Of a DNA stretch of 54,789 nucleotides, positions 24,222 through 32,673 are shown piece by piece (the stretch's first letter is position 1; each line of letters opens with the position of its first letter). This stretch comes from an uncultured Nitrosomonas sp. (GTDB lineage Bacteria; Pseudomonadota; Gammaproteobacteria; Burkholderiales; Nitrosomonadaceae). A program made the translations under genes and the position numbers. The stretch covers positions 1-54,789 of the forward strand of contig NZ_CADEGP010000012.1 in NCBI RefSeq assembly GCF_902826915.1, written 5' to 3'. The notes beneath the pieces were generated by a model. That model did no database searches and was not told where the DNA came from. It was given only the letters and a program-made list of their open reading frames with translations.

Positions 24222-24308
24222 TTAACTCAGGTTCTGTCCAATGATGACAGACAGAATCATAAATACGCCCAACAAAATTAAGAAATACTCAGCTAATTCT
24301 GCGCTCAT
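24222..24308 (-). CDS. putative small membrane protein (28 aa)
   Basis: ATG at 24308 preceded by GAAGGAGAAACC, an excellent ribosome site. The 28-codon product is one hydrophobic helix (EYFLILLGVFMILSVIIG) with short polar ends. Such mini-membrane proteins are often missed. The only support is the ribosome site and the hydrophobic profile. Confidence 0.4.
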   Translation of the reverse strand: MSAELAEYFLILLGVFMILSVIIGQNLS

Positions 24309-24584
24309 GGTTTCTCCTTCGGATTTTCCAGTTATAGGTTTATTCAAGAAAGCTTACTCTAGGAAGGAAATTAGCAATGGAGGATAAAAGGGGGAAATCT
24401 AGTGCAGATCACGCTAAGGCACATTGATGCCTTTTAGGATAGCGGGTAATCATTTCCATTACTTCTCGTAAGTGAATGGCGTCATGTGTATCTGACAAAT
24501 TCCTGAGAAGTTTTATACATAAATCTCACAATTTGACTTTATGCAGCAATACTATGCAAGTTTGCTTGCGGCTTAAACCGATGG

Positions 24585-24841
24585 ACTCCATTTTTGACAG
24601 CATATGTCATTCGCTGGTATGTGGCTTACCAATCAGCTACCGACAATTGGAAGGAATGATGCAGGGACACAGTGTTACGGTTGACCATTCTAGTCTGAAT
24701 CGCCGGATGTCAATCAGCATCCAATATTTTTCAGTATCAGCGTCTATTATGAAAGAAACTAATACGTAGAAACAATGATATAAAGATTATGCTGGCAAAA
24801 TTTCAACGCTGATTGACATCCTAGGCTAATGCGACAGAACC
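24585..24841 (+). pseudogene. IS6-family transposase remnant, N-terminal part
   Basis: Across one frameshift the sequence reads IRWYVAY then ISYRQLEGMMQGHSVTVDHS, matching the N-terminus of IS6-family transposases (VRWYVAYxLSYRDLEEMM...VDHxTxNRW). GCGACAGAACC at 24830-24840 resembles the IS6 terminal repeat and may be the right end. The catalytic domain is absent. A C-terminal IS6 piece lies 3 kb to the right. Confidence 0.65.
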
Positions 24842-24950
24842 TAATGGATGTTTTAATTTATAATTTCGTTCCTTACACAAAGGCAGGAACGATCACCAAA
24901 CAAGTCGACGTTCCATCTTTAAAAAGCGGATTCTGAAAGATAAGATCACT

Positions 24951-25943
24951 TTGAATAAGATAGAGATGTTTAACGACGGCATGTGGGTGATAAAAAAGCA
25001 GCGGGCGTACATCCCACAATATCCATTCGAAGTCTTGATCAATGGCGAATCAATGGGAATGACAAAGCTTTTATCCTTTGCGAAGCGCATATCCAATACA
25101 AGCCGTTTCCCGCAGGTTCTTGTCATCTATTCGTCCGGTTATCTGCGGCTTAAAACCGGGGCTGATCCTACGCCACCGCTGCCGTTCGGTCAGAGCCTAG
25201 TCCTAGGTCCGGCAATCTCAGGCACATCAACTTCCTATCCGAAAAAGACTTTATTCTTCCATCCCCAATTAACTCGCGTTGCCATTGATACATCCCAACT
25301 CAATCAGGGTGGCACGGGCAAGATGTTGATCCGAATTATTAGCTGCCACGCAAATCGTTCTCCTAAGATCGGCACGACCAATCAAATCATGGATCTCACT
25401 TGGTTGTTGACCTTGGAAGAGCCACATGACCTAGCCACAATACTCCATGTGGCAGGAACGTTTAAATTCATAGAGGATGTGATGCCAGATCCTTTACAGA
25501 CAAAAACGTTCGAGTCGGTACGGCTCCTCCAGATTTCCACAATGTTTATTGATAATGTCCGACATGATGTTAACGCACTTCGATCGCACACTGAAAACGA
25601 TATCGTAACTTTATACTACGATTCTTCATTGGCAAATCTGCTGTTGCCAGTTACGGCCAGTTCACTGAACTGCGCAATGCCAATTTTCGATTCTATCCAT
25701 ACAGATGATGTTGGGCGCCCCAATGGGAATACACCGAGCTACAGAATCAGGATAACCTCAACCACAGGCCCGACAACGGGTCCCTTTATGGTTCGGGCAT
25801 TTTTCAACAGCAGCCAAAACCTGCGTCATGACAATATGGGACTATGGGTCTTTCAGCAACCGCCAGCATCGATAAAAAAAGGCACAATCGGAAATATAAA
25901 CTATACTGTTATCGCATGTGTTAATCCGGCACCGCCTAGTTAA
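24951..25943 (+). CDS. uncharacterised protein (about 330 aa)
   Basis: A long frame of 330 codons from the TTG at 24951 (ATG at 24966 or 24981 are alternatives; no start has a strong ribosome site, and the frame is open upstream to 24864 without an ATG). The product has no signal peptide and is rich in Ser, Thr, Pro and Ile (GPAISGTSTSYPKKTLFFHP; RIRITSTTGPTTGPFMVRAF), compatible with a beta-rich protein. I do not recognise it. It sits between IS6 remnants, so the 5' end may have been altered by transposition. Confidence 0.65.
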   Translation: MNKIEMFNDGMWVIKKQRAYIPQYPFEVLINGESMGMTKLLSFAKRISNTSRFPQVLVIYSSGYLRLKTGADPTPPLPFGQSLVLGPAISGTSTSYPKKTLFFHPQLTRVAIDTSQLNQGGTGKMLIRIISCHANRSPKIGTTNQIMDLTWLLTLEEPHDLATILHVAGTFKFIEDVMPDPLQTKTFESVRLLQISTMFIDNVRHDVNALRSHTENDIVTLYYDSSLANLLLPVTASSLNCAMPIFDSIHTDDVGRPNGNTPSYRIRITSTTGPTTGPFMVRAFFNSSQNLRHDNMGLWVFQQPPASIKKGTIGNINYTVIACVNPAPPS

Positions 25944-25970
25944 CTGTTGTATATAACCGATAATGGCGGA

Positions 25971-26201
25971 ATGAAGAATTCAGTGACCTTATACAAACAT
26001 CATCGATTTTTCAGTGCCAAGCTTTCACTTTGGTATGTGAACGGCGTATGCGTCGGTTCATTTTTTCTCGTTCATTGGGCGGCGATTGCCCCGTATTCGG
26101 GGGTGACGGGGCTGCTCTATGGGCTACTTTTTGCAACTTTCGCATGGAACTTAGCGTTTGTTAAGCTGAAGGGCTATTATTGGCTGCGCATAATAAAATG
26201 A
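25971..26201 (+). CDS. small two-span membrane protein (76 aa)
   Basis: From the ATG at 25971 the product has two hydrophobic segments (VNGVCVGSFFLVHWAAIAPY and VTGLLYGLLFATFAWNLAF). It follows the 330-aa gene by 27 bp and may be co-transcribed. An in-frame TTG at 25947 would add 8 residues. Downstream (26220-26330) an AGGAG and a frame without an ATG encode another hydrophobic stretch (CAIYLILAVIWYLPVTIWFG), possibly the remnant of a partner gene. Confidence 0.45.
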   Translation: MKNSVTLYKHHRFFSAKLSLWYVNGVCVGSFFLVHWAAIAPYSGVTGLLYGLLFATFAWNLAFVKLKGYYWLRIIK

Positions 26202-26394
26202 AAGGAGTTACAGCGATTCCTGGAGGCTTATACTGCGGTGTGCAATCTATTTAATCTTGGCCGTCATCTGGTATCTGCCAGTGACTATCTGGTTTGGAGA
26301 CAAGGTGCTATTGCGTCTTGGAAAAAAATAACGGTAGCTTAAGGTAAGTAAATTCAATATCTTGGCCACCTTGCGAGAGTTAACTTGGCAATAC

Positions 26395-26513
26395 CCACAG
26401 TGGCGAGTCAATGCTTTCATGATACGCTTGATGGTCTGGTCAAGTGGTTCCGCAGTTGCTCTGTCGCCGGTGTGCGTGCACTGCAGAAATCCGGCGTGCC
26501 ATTCTGGATATGA
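26395..26513 (+). pseudogene. IS110-family transposase remnant
   Basis: One frame reads FHDTLDGLVKWFRSCSVAG then VRALQKSGVPFWI and stops. This corresponds to the N-terminal region of IS110-family transposases (FxTTxxGLxxLxxWLxxxGVTxVAMESTGVYW). Only about 40 codons remain. The preceding 24 bp at 26368 (GCGAGAG-TAACTTG-CAAT) recur in similar form at 30371. Confidence 0.5.
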
Positions 26514-26539
26514 TAGGCCCTATCGATTATCAGGCAATA

Positions 26540-26788
26540 ATGGTTGCAACGTCTTTTTCTCCTTACGAACAATTAGTGTTAAACGCCTTAGATAAAAACG
26601 CCTCTAAAGTTGGCGCAGCTTCAGGCCATGATATTCGCTTGGCTTTGCAGGCTGCAGGTTTAAGTAAGCGTGAGATTGGCGTCACTATGGGCACAATGGT
26701 AGATAATGGCGTGTTAGAACGATTGAAAGTTACTGACGCCGATGGCTTATTTTATATGGCTTATCGGCGGGTAACGCTTGGCAAATAA
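26540..26788 (+). CDS. small winged-helix-like protein (82 aa)
   Basis: From the ATG at 26540 the product (FSPYEQLVLNALDKNASKVG; LSKREIGVTMGTMVDNGVLE) has a helix-turn-helix followed by LERLKV...GLFYMAYRR, a plausible wing, as in small MarR/PadR-like or archaeal-type winged helices. No strong ribosome site; ATG 26510 is an alternative that begins inside the IS110 remnant. Possibly a regulator, but could be a fragment. Confidence 0.5.
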   Translation: MVATSFSPYEQLVLNALDKNASKVGAASGHDIRLALQAAGLSKREIGVTMGTMVDNGVLERLKVTDADGLFYMAYRRVTLGK

Positions 26789-26828
26789 CCTATTGTTTAG
26801 TTAGTAATGGTATTAGAAAAGCCCGTGC

Positions 26829-26917
26829 ATGGCGAATATCAACGAGTATCGGTGGAATCACATTGCCGAGATTTATTTCATACACCGACAGCAGCGTGAA
26901 TTGTAATTCGTCACCTA
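26829..26917 (+). pseudogene. transposase C-terminal remnant (second copy)
   Basis: About 85 percent similar to 23547-23637. It reads ANINEYRW then, after a frameshift, ESHCRDLFHTPTAA and a stop, the conserved C-terminus of the same integrase-core transposase as at 23190. Only the last 30 codons remain. Confidence 0.6.
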
Positions 26918-26967
26918 GAGGAAGCAGGCGAAGCCTGCCGGAAAGCCTGTTCCCTTTGACCGTCTTT

Positions 26968-27558
26968 TTATGCCTGATGTTGATTCCGGCGACGGTAGGC
27001 TAGTAAAATAGTCAAAACCCCCACAATAAGCATAGCATATGTACTTGGCTCTGGAACGAGGGATACGTCCAACAATAGGTGAGATGAGCTTGTAAAATGC
27101 AAACCAGCATTATCTACAAGCACTGAGTCAGTTGTAAATGATAATCCGGTTGGGTTAAAAGTACTTGCGGCATTAATTGTTACATTTGTAATTGTCGGGG
27201 CCCCCGAAAAAGAAAATACATAACCATTAAATGTGCCGCTGGCGGCGATAGCAGAGCCAGTATAATGAAGATCAATGGTGGTGGTGCCAATATCAATATT
27301 TAAAGGAATCACGGAAATTCCACTAATAATGGAGGTAAATGAGTTTTCGGGAAACTCTATACCATCGGCAACGGTTGCGCTAACAAAATTGGAAACTCGA
27401 TAGGTCTCTGTAGGCGCGGAGCAGCAATAGACAGCTGCGCTAACCGTTGAATCGTCGAGTGTGAGGGCATTTACCGGGGTAGCTAATAATGAGCCAATTG
27501 CGATGATTGTTCCCCATATTGAGGTATATATTGTTTTTTTAATTGTATTAAACTTCAT
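26968..27558 (-). CDS. PEP-CTERM sorting domain protein (196 aa)
   Basis: Signal peptide (hydrophobic IWGTIIAIGSLLATPVNA) followed by a 140-residue Ser/Thr-rich extracellular part with a Cys-Cys pair near the N-terminus and a C-terminal VPEPSTYAMLIVGVLTILLAYRRRNQ, a complete PEP-CTERM signal (motif, membrane helix, Arg cluster). Such proteins are processed by exosortase and exported to the surface or exopolysaccharide matrix. AAGGAAT precedes the ATG. No exosortase is in the window. Substrate role unknown. Confidence 0.85.
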   Translation of the reverse strand: MKFNTIKKTIYTSIWGTIIAIGSLLATPVNALTLDDSTVSAAVYCCSAPTETYRVSNFVSATVADGIEFPENSFTSIISGISVIPLNIDIGTTTIDLHYTGSAIAASGTFNGYVFSFSGAPTITNVTINAASTFNPTGLSFTTDSVLVDNAGLHFTSSSHLLLDVSLVPEPSTYAMLIVGVLTILLAYRRRNQHQA

Positions 27559-27600
27559 TTTTTATTCCTTCTTAGTTAATAAAGGGCCAGTTGAAGCTGA

Positions 27601-27624
27601 CCGCGAAGCCCTTGTTTTTCGCGG
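27601..27624. promoter_or_regulatory. hairpin upstream of a PEP-CTERM gene
   Basis: CCGCGAA (27601-27607) and TTCGCGG (27618-27624) form a perfect 7-bp stem around 10 bases, 43 bp upstream of the leftward ATG at 27558, hence within the probable leader RNA. Function unknown; it could also be a remnant terminator. Confidence 0.35.
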
Positions 27625-27770
27625 AAACAAATGAACAGGATTCGTGAATTATGGAAAAAGGCGCCAAGCTCAGAATTAAGTATATTTGCTCAGAACTTAT
27701 CATGTCAATCGGCATGCAAAACTGAGTAAGGTCTAATTTTGAGGGCGGGTGCGTATTCCACTACAACTGC

Positions 27771-28073
27771 CGTTCTGTCGCAAAGTTTGTCAGTTTGAGT
27801 GATATTTGGCCATTCCACGCTTAACAGATGGGCTATCCATTACTCATCTTGCCTGGTTTTGGCAGCTAAGAAAATCAAAAAACCCCTGATGGGATTCACA
27901 GCCTTTCATTCAGCGCAGGCAACCATAGATGGTATTTAAACCGCACACAAGATCCGAAAGGGACAACTGTCTGACGAAAATATACCCGCCTATAAGCAGT
28001 TTATGGCATTAGCAGGAAAGCTATGCCCGCAGATAAGGTGGCTTTGCACTTTACGAATATTTGCGACAGAACC
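27771..28073 (+). mobile_element. short IS6-family deletion derivative (about 303 bp)
   Basis: GTTCTGTCGCAAA at 27772-27784 and its complement at 28060-28072 are the terminal repeats (IS6 type GGTTCTGTCGCAAA). Between them a decayed frame encodes the IS6 C-terminus: LMGFTAFHSAQATIDGI, an in-frame stop, then KIRKGQLSDENIPAYKQFMA and LAGKLCP. The N-terminal and catalytic parts are deleted, leaving a MITE-like element with both ends. Its right end is 23 bp from the start codon of the gene at 28096. Confidence 0.7.
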
Positions 28074-28095
28074 TTGCTAGTAGACTTAAAGCCTC

Positions 28096-28710
28096 ATGAG
28101 AAAAATCAGTTTCGTATTTCTTTTAATTTCAATAATGACAGCGCTTTCAAGCTGCACAATTGAAAAAAGAAGTGAAACAATCGAGCAAGCACAAGCTACT
28201 AGTAACGCTAAAACTACTGATTTAGCCAAGACATACAATAGAAAAGATTGGCCACACTGGATTGATGCTGATGGGGATTGCCAAGACACGCGGCAAGAAT
28301 TATTGATAGCGACCAGCAAAATACAGGTGCAATTTAAAGACTCGAAGCACTGCACTGTAATATATGGCAAATGGTATGGGGTATATACCGGGAAAACATT
28401 CACCAAGGCTTCAGATGTCGATATCGATCATATTGTGCTATTAGCCCATGCTCATAGACATGGAGCGGTAAATTGGACAAAAGAGCAGCGTAAAACATTT
28501 GCAAACGATTTTGAGAATCTAGTTGCTGTATCTGATTCAGTCAATCGATCTAAATCGGATAAAGCCCCACATGAATGGTTGCCGCCGTTACAATCTTACT
28601 GGTGTGAATATGGGAAACGGTGGAAGCGTATCAAGGACAAATACCAATTGTGGTATAGCCAACAAGAAAACCTAACATTAAATAAATTGGCTAGAGCTTG
28701 TCTGGAGTAA
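28096..28710 (+). CDS. secreted HNH/DUF1524-family nuclease, lipoprotein
   Basis: A 204-aa protein with a lipoprotein signal (FLLISIMTALSSC, lipobox ALSSC). The domain contains DVDIDHIVLLAHAHRHGAVN and FENLVAVSDSVNRSKSDKAP, the DHxxx...N...N/K pattern of the DUF1524 His-Me finger nuclease family, with WLPP and paired Cys stabilising a secreted form. Probably degrades DNA in the periplasm or outside the cell, for nutrition or competition. No Shine-Dalgarno is obvious, and the upstream DNA is an IS6 relic, so the native promoter may be lost. Confidence 0.82.
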   Translation: MRKISFVFLLISIMTALSSCTIEKRSETIEQAQATSNAKTTDLAKTYNRKDWPHWIDADGDCQDTRQELLIATSKIQVQFKDSKHCTVIYGKWYGVYTGKTFTKASDVDIDHIVLLAHAHRHGAVNWTKEQRKTFANDFENLVAVSDSVNRSKSDKAPHEWLPPLQSYWCEYGKRWKRIKDKYQLWYSQQENLTLNKLARACLE

Positions 28711-28948
28711 CCAGAGAGATTCTTGCGAATCCTCCTGGCACCTTTCATAAAGCGGGATATTATGCACATGCTTTATCGGCTTGTTGGGAAATTACTTTAG
28801 TAAAAATGAAATATTTGTTTTAACAGGCAATCTTGGATGCTATTTTTTAAAAAAACTAGCAAAATTTCAAAGCTGATTGACAATTCAATCGAGAGTTACC
28901 AGACTTGGAATTGTGTTGGTTTCAGCTTTGGCCATATTAACCTTATTA

Positions 28949-29569
28949 TTACACTTTAACACCTAGAATGGAGTGCAGAAAAATGGAACCTTCCACTGTA
29001 TGCAACCAAATAAGTCCACCACAGTTAATTATGACGGTTGCCCAGAAAGTGATTTGAAACGACTGTTTCTTTGACTTATGACGCAGAAACCTTTGAGCAA
29101 GCAATGCTCCCGGCCAACCACCAATTAACCCAAGAAGATGCAAAGTGTTTTCTGGGGTTCTCCAGCGGTTATTCAGTGCTGCTGATTTGTCCAGCGCATA
29201 AGCTGCGAATGCAATAATACTTGCACTAAGATAAAAACCTAGCACGATAGTAGGTAACTTTCCTGAAAACACCGAAGCGGCAACCAAAATAACAAAAAAA
29301 ATAACCCACATAAGTGAAATAGAGCTTCTGTCATGTGTAGAAGGGGCAGCAGACAAGCGGTCATCCACGAATGCTACATTCTCCGCTCTCATGCGACCCT
29401 TTTGATCAGTTTTTAACTCGTAAGTCACAATTTGATTTTCGGCAGGGCGTCGCTTTCTATTAGTACACGCATTGATGTGAACAAACACCTGATCAACGCC
29501 ACCATTATTAGTAATAAAGCCGAATCCTTGGTCGTCATTCCAACTTGTTATCTTACCCTGATAACGCAT
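28949..29569 (-). CDS. cold-shock domain / DUF1294 membrane protein
   Basis: A 206-aa fusion: residues 1-68 are a cold-shock domain with RNP1 DQGFGFIT and RNP2 QVFVHINAC; then a linker and four membrane helices (SLMWVIFFVILVAASVFSG; TIVLGFYLSASIIAFAAYAL; ...) forming DUF1294, with RTPENTLHLLGLIGGWPGAL and Lys/Arg-rich RFLRHKSKKQSFQ, its usual signature. This architecture is widespread in proteobacteria; the role of the membrane part is unknown. GAGGA lies 6 bases upstream of the ATG. Confidence 0.88.
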   Translation of the reverse strand: MRYQGKITSWNDDQGFGFITNNGGVDQVFVHINACTNRKRRPAENQIVTYELKTDQKGRMRAENVAFVDDRLSAAPSTHDRSSISLMWVIFFVILVAASVFSGKLPTIVLGFYLSASIIAFAAYALDKSAALNNRWRTPENTLHLLGLIGGWPGALLAQRFLRHKSKKQSFQITFWATVIINCGGLIWLHTVEGSIFLHSILGVKV

Positions 29570-29827
29570 AGCAAATCCTCAGTGGATAGAATTGAAATTT
29601 GTTATCGACCAAATCTATTGTATTTTTAGTGTCAATTAATACTTGCGCGGATTCACCTACAAAGTCATCTGCCAATTATTTGAAACAATCAATGCTTGCT
29701 GATGAAATCGAGAGAACTCGGGTGGGATATTCTATGTGCGCCGTGAAATAGAGATTTTCATTCTAACTGACAGCCGAGGAGGCATCACTTTGTAAGGGAA
29801 TTCTTCTTCTAAAGCATTAAGAAAGAA

Positions 29828-29904
29828 TGGCGCGCCCGGCAGGATTCGAACCCACGACCACTTGGTTCGAAGCCAAGTACTCTATCCAACTGAGCTACGG
29901 GCGC
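29828..29904 (-). tRNA. tRNA-Arg(TCG)
   Basis: Reading the minus strand, GCGCCCG (5' acceptor) pairs with CGGGCGC, the D arm is AGCTCAGTTGGATAGAGT, the anticodon stem-loop is CTTGG-CTTCGAA-CCAAG with anticodon TCG, the T arm is GTGGGTTCGAATCCTGC, and CCA is encoded. All arms are intact over 77 nt. Lies between the DUF1294 gene and the glycine-zipper lipoprotein. Confidence 0.97.
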
Positions 29905-29996
29905 TCTAACTATATCAGTATTTTACATAGTCTCCTGAAAGCGGGCACGATTAACCTTGATCCCGTAAGCAACCTTGCGAATATTGATTGAAGTTG

Positions 29997-30227
29997 TTAT
30001 TTTTTGCGCTTGCCATTACCCACCTGGTTACCAATAACACCACCTACAGCTGCACCTCCAATCGTTCCCAGAGTGCTACCATTAGTAAGAACGGCACCTC
30101 CAACAGCTCCGACACCTGCTCCTAAAGCTGTGTTTCTATCCCGTGTTGACATGCCTGAACAACCACTTAAAACGAGTATTATTGTTAAGAATGCCGCGCT
30201 GACTATAAATTTTTTGATCATTTTCAT
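29997..30227 (-). CDS. glycine-zipper lipoprotein (76 aa)
   Basis: Lipoprotein signal with lipobox VLSGCS, then a glycine zipper: ALGAGVGAVGGAVLTNG and LGTIGGAAVGGVIGNQVGNG, ending in a basic tail (KRKK). It resembles the OsmB/Slp17-kDa group of outer-membrane or envelope stress lipoproteins. The start at 30227 (MKMIKKF) has AGGTG upstream; the longer frame to 30251 is unlikely. Confidence 0.8.
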   Translation of the reverse strand: MKMIKKFIVSAAFLTIILVLSGCSGMSTRDRNTALGAGVGAVGGAVLTNGSTLGTIGGAAVGGVIGNQVGNGKRKK

Positions 30228-30615
30228 TGAAGCACCTTTTGCCAAATACAAAAATATCGGAAGATTCCTTTACTTCTTTAATTTTGCAACTAATCATTTA
30301 GAAATGCCGAAGAGGGCAATTCCTAAAATAGTTTTTGAAGTAATATTCCTGCTGTGCTGAGAAGCGGTCGTGCGAGAGATAACTTGACAATGCCTTAAAT
30401 TATTACCCGAATAATAATGGGCCTATCTCGATCGTTAAATAATCCTGGGAAGAAAAGGCTATTGTTTTTCAGTATGGTGGGCGTGGCCTTTTAAATTTGC
30501 TAGCTGTAGCTTAAAAAAAATAACTCGCATACGCTTACGAGACCTGCTAAAGCATTTGTATGAGAATGAGCACCGGGAGCATAACCCCTCATTCTGGTTT
30601 AAATCTGAAACTAAT
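30228..30615. other. intergenic segment without a supported gene
   Basis: 388 bp with no credible coding region. It contains GCGAGAGATAACTTGACAATGCC at about 30373, similar to the sequence before the IS110 remnant at 26368, and so perhaps another IS scar. A promoter for the glycine-zipper gene should lie just right of 30227. Confidence 0.4.
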
Positions 30616-31416
30616 TTAAATGACTGATTCTTTTCTGCGTCGCGCTACGAAACCCAACAGCCCCAGTCCAGCCAATAACATGGCATAAATTTCTGGTTCA
30701 GGAATAGGAAGCGGAGAGACAAAAGGAACGGAGGCAACGTACGCCAGCTCGTTGGCCAATAGACCCCTTGCGTCAACTACGGGATCGTGAAAGTTTGTTG
30801 TTGTTTGCCCGCCAAAGGCAACGAATCCGCTACCCCATTCCATGACACTAAATATACTTCCTGCAGACCCGTCAATTAGACTTGTGAGAGGACCGGTTAC
30901 CGTTGCATGAGAAAAGAAGTTTCCTGTGTATTCAGTTGCAATGTCGCCGTATGTGAGCCCAGCCGATACACCAGCGGTATTGATAATTGCAACAGAACTG
31001 TGAGTAGACTGATGAGCAAAGTCATAATTTAGAGTAACACCAAATCCTAATGAAAATGTTCCTCCTTCGTTAGGGGCTGAATTGATAAATAGATGGCCAC
31101 CTCCTGCAACATAGTTCTCAAGGAAACTTTGATTGCCCCCAATAAATGACGAAAGCTCGTTTGCATTGTTGTCGCTTCCATCAAGAAATACAAATTTCGC
31201 CCCACTGAAATCAGCAATGTTATACCCGGACTTACTCCAGTTGGCCGCACCGAATACTGCTGACATCGCGCTATCGTTTGTCTTATTTGCCCAAGGGTCT
31301 TGACTCGTCTGATAGACATAATCAGCTGCGTAAGTAGTAGACGATAAAGCAAAAAATGCTATTGCAATCGCATTAAATTTAAAATTAGCAAGAATAATAA
31401 TCTCTCCTGAAATCAA
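30616..31416 (-). CDS. PEP-CTERM protein with uncertain non-ATG start
   Basis: The body contains a signal peptide (FNAIAIAFFALSSTTYA), a domain with FLDGSDNNANELSSFIGG and GGGHLFINSAPNEGGTFSLG (resembling class-I-glutamine-amidotransferase-like folds in other PEP-CTERM proteins), and the C-terminus IPEPEIYAMLLAGLGLLGFV followed by ARRRKE. No ATG is placed well: the TTG at 31416 lies upstream of the only Shine-Dalgarno (AGGAGAG, 31408-31402), which points to an ATT codon at 31395 or 31398. A rare ATT start, or a mutated start codon, is therefore possible. Confidence 0.8.
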   Translation of the reverse strand: MISGEIIILANFKFNAIAIAFFALSSTTYAADYVYQTSQDPWANKTNDSAMSAVFGAANWSKSGYNIADFSGAKFVFLDGSDNNANELSSFIGGNQSFLENYVAGGGHLFINSAPNEGGTFSLGFGVTLNYDFAHQSTHSSVAIINTAGVSAGLTYGDIATEYTGNFFSHATVTGPLTSLIDGSAGSIFSVMEWGSGFVAFGGQTTTNFHDPVVDARGLLANELAYVASVPFVSPLPIPEPEIYAMLLAGLGLLGFVARRRKESVI

Positions 31417-31490
31417 TTAATAAAATGTACATTCCCTAGTTTTCTATTATACCTACAGCAATGGTAAATCAGTACAGCTTAGATCGTACC

Positions 31491-31943
31491 TCATTTCTTG
31501 ATTTTAAGATTAGTTAGATCATTAGCCATAAATTCTTCATGATATTTTTCTTCCAATGAGTGCAATAATTCTATTCTTTTTTCAGGTGACATTTTTTTGA
31601 TTGCATCAATTCCTTCAGTTTCTTTGGCATCTCTCATCGCAAGCCCTGACACTAATTCGTCCCAGAATGTTGCATTATCATAGTTTTCAATGATTTCGCT
31701 AACTTTGCTGGTATCTTCATACTCTCTTGTTTCATAATATTTATTTGATTCTTTATCAGCTTCTATCAAATTCCCATAACCCATTTCTTCAGCATATGAG
31801 TAAAATTTCTGGATTACATCTTGATACTTTTCCTTTTCTGGCAATTCTTCCTGGTCATGTGCAGTTAACATCCAGTCTCCAAGATAGAGAACATCAAGTA
31901 ACAATCTATATTCTTTTTTTGTAATGTTTATTTTCATATTCAT
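31491..31943 (-). CDS. uncharacterised protein (150 aa)
   Basis: The start at 31943 (MNMKINITKKEYRLLLDVLY) is chosen because AGGAAAAG lies upstream; the frame to 32060 lacks a ribosome site. The protein is acidic, helical in composition and soluble. The opening pattern KKEYRLLLDxLYLxDWM resembles hypothetical proteins seen in several proteobacteria, with no known function. It is monocistronic. Confidence 0.65.
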   Translation of the reverse strand: MNMKINITKKEYRLLLDVLYLGDWMLTAHDQEELPEKEKYQDVIQKFYSYAEEMGYGNLIEADKESNKYYETREYEDTSKVSEIIENYDNATFWDELVSGLAMRDAKETEGIDAIKKMSPEKRIELLHSLEEKYHEEFMANDLTNLKIKK

Positions 31944-32673
31944 ATTCAATCTTTTCCTAAAAAACCCACTGTGGACAATTGAAGCCAAGTAATAACCTAA
32001 TAATGGTTCACAACTAGTAAATAACTTTTGTGACATGTGCTGTCTAAATATGGAATCCATGCGTCAAAGTAGCGAATAGCATAGTACATAGTAAATTGCA
32101 CTAGTAAGAAATTAACTCAATCTATACTGTTTTCTCTGTCGGTTATAGAAGTTTCAGAAATCTCCTGAATTCCTTGTGTGAGGGGGTGACTTATTTGGTA
32201 TAAGGAAAGAAGAAATATAATGCCTGTAAAGCCCATAGAGCATGGATTAAAGAAAAATAACCTGAGAAAAATGATTTGGTGCAAAATATTAAAAAATAGT
32301 ACAAAAATAAAATATTTTGCGTCTTATTTGGAATATAAATATCACGAAAATATTAATTGTAAAATGTGAATTAAAATCTTCGGAGTAGAAATGAGAAATT
32401 GATGATAGCTGGTTTCCTATACACCGCATGCTTTTACGGAGTCGGCTTAATCAGATGCGAGGTACAACCGCATCAATAGAAAAATCGGGTCGCGACAACT
32501 ACATATCAGTAGATTAAATGTATTTTTTTACTTGTTTCTTGGGATTTGTTCATAACTCCACTTAGCTATAAATGATTTGAAAGTTGCTCGAAAGCATTTT
32601 TCTAACGAACATTTAACGTTAATGAACTCCAGAATAACCGGCAAATTTCATGGCGATTAGGTATATCCTTAAA
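31944..32673. other. AT-rich intergenic region with one doubtful small ORF
   Basis: 730 bp with no recognised gene. The only candidate is a 49-codon frame at 32220-32369 (+), with AGGAAAGAAG upstream and a Lys-rich product (MPVKPIEHGLKKNNLRKMIW ...); in such AT-rich sequence it may be chance. No repeats or tRNA-like structures were noticed. Confidence 0.35.
32220..32369 (+). CDS. candidate small basic protein (49 aa)
   Basis: An ATG frame of 49 codons preceded at 8-17 bases by an AGGAAAGAAG ribosome-site-like stretch. The product has about a quarter Lys/Arg and several Tyr, with no family recognised. Low support. Confidence 0.25.
   Translation: MPVKPIEHGLKKNNLRKMIWCKILKNSTKIKYFASYLEYKYHENINCKM

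Noticed and set aside
24093..24281. 62-aa plus-strand ORF
   Set aside because: It has no ribosome site and overlaps, in antisense, the better supported 28-aa frame at 24222-24308.
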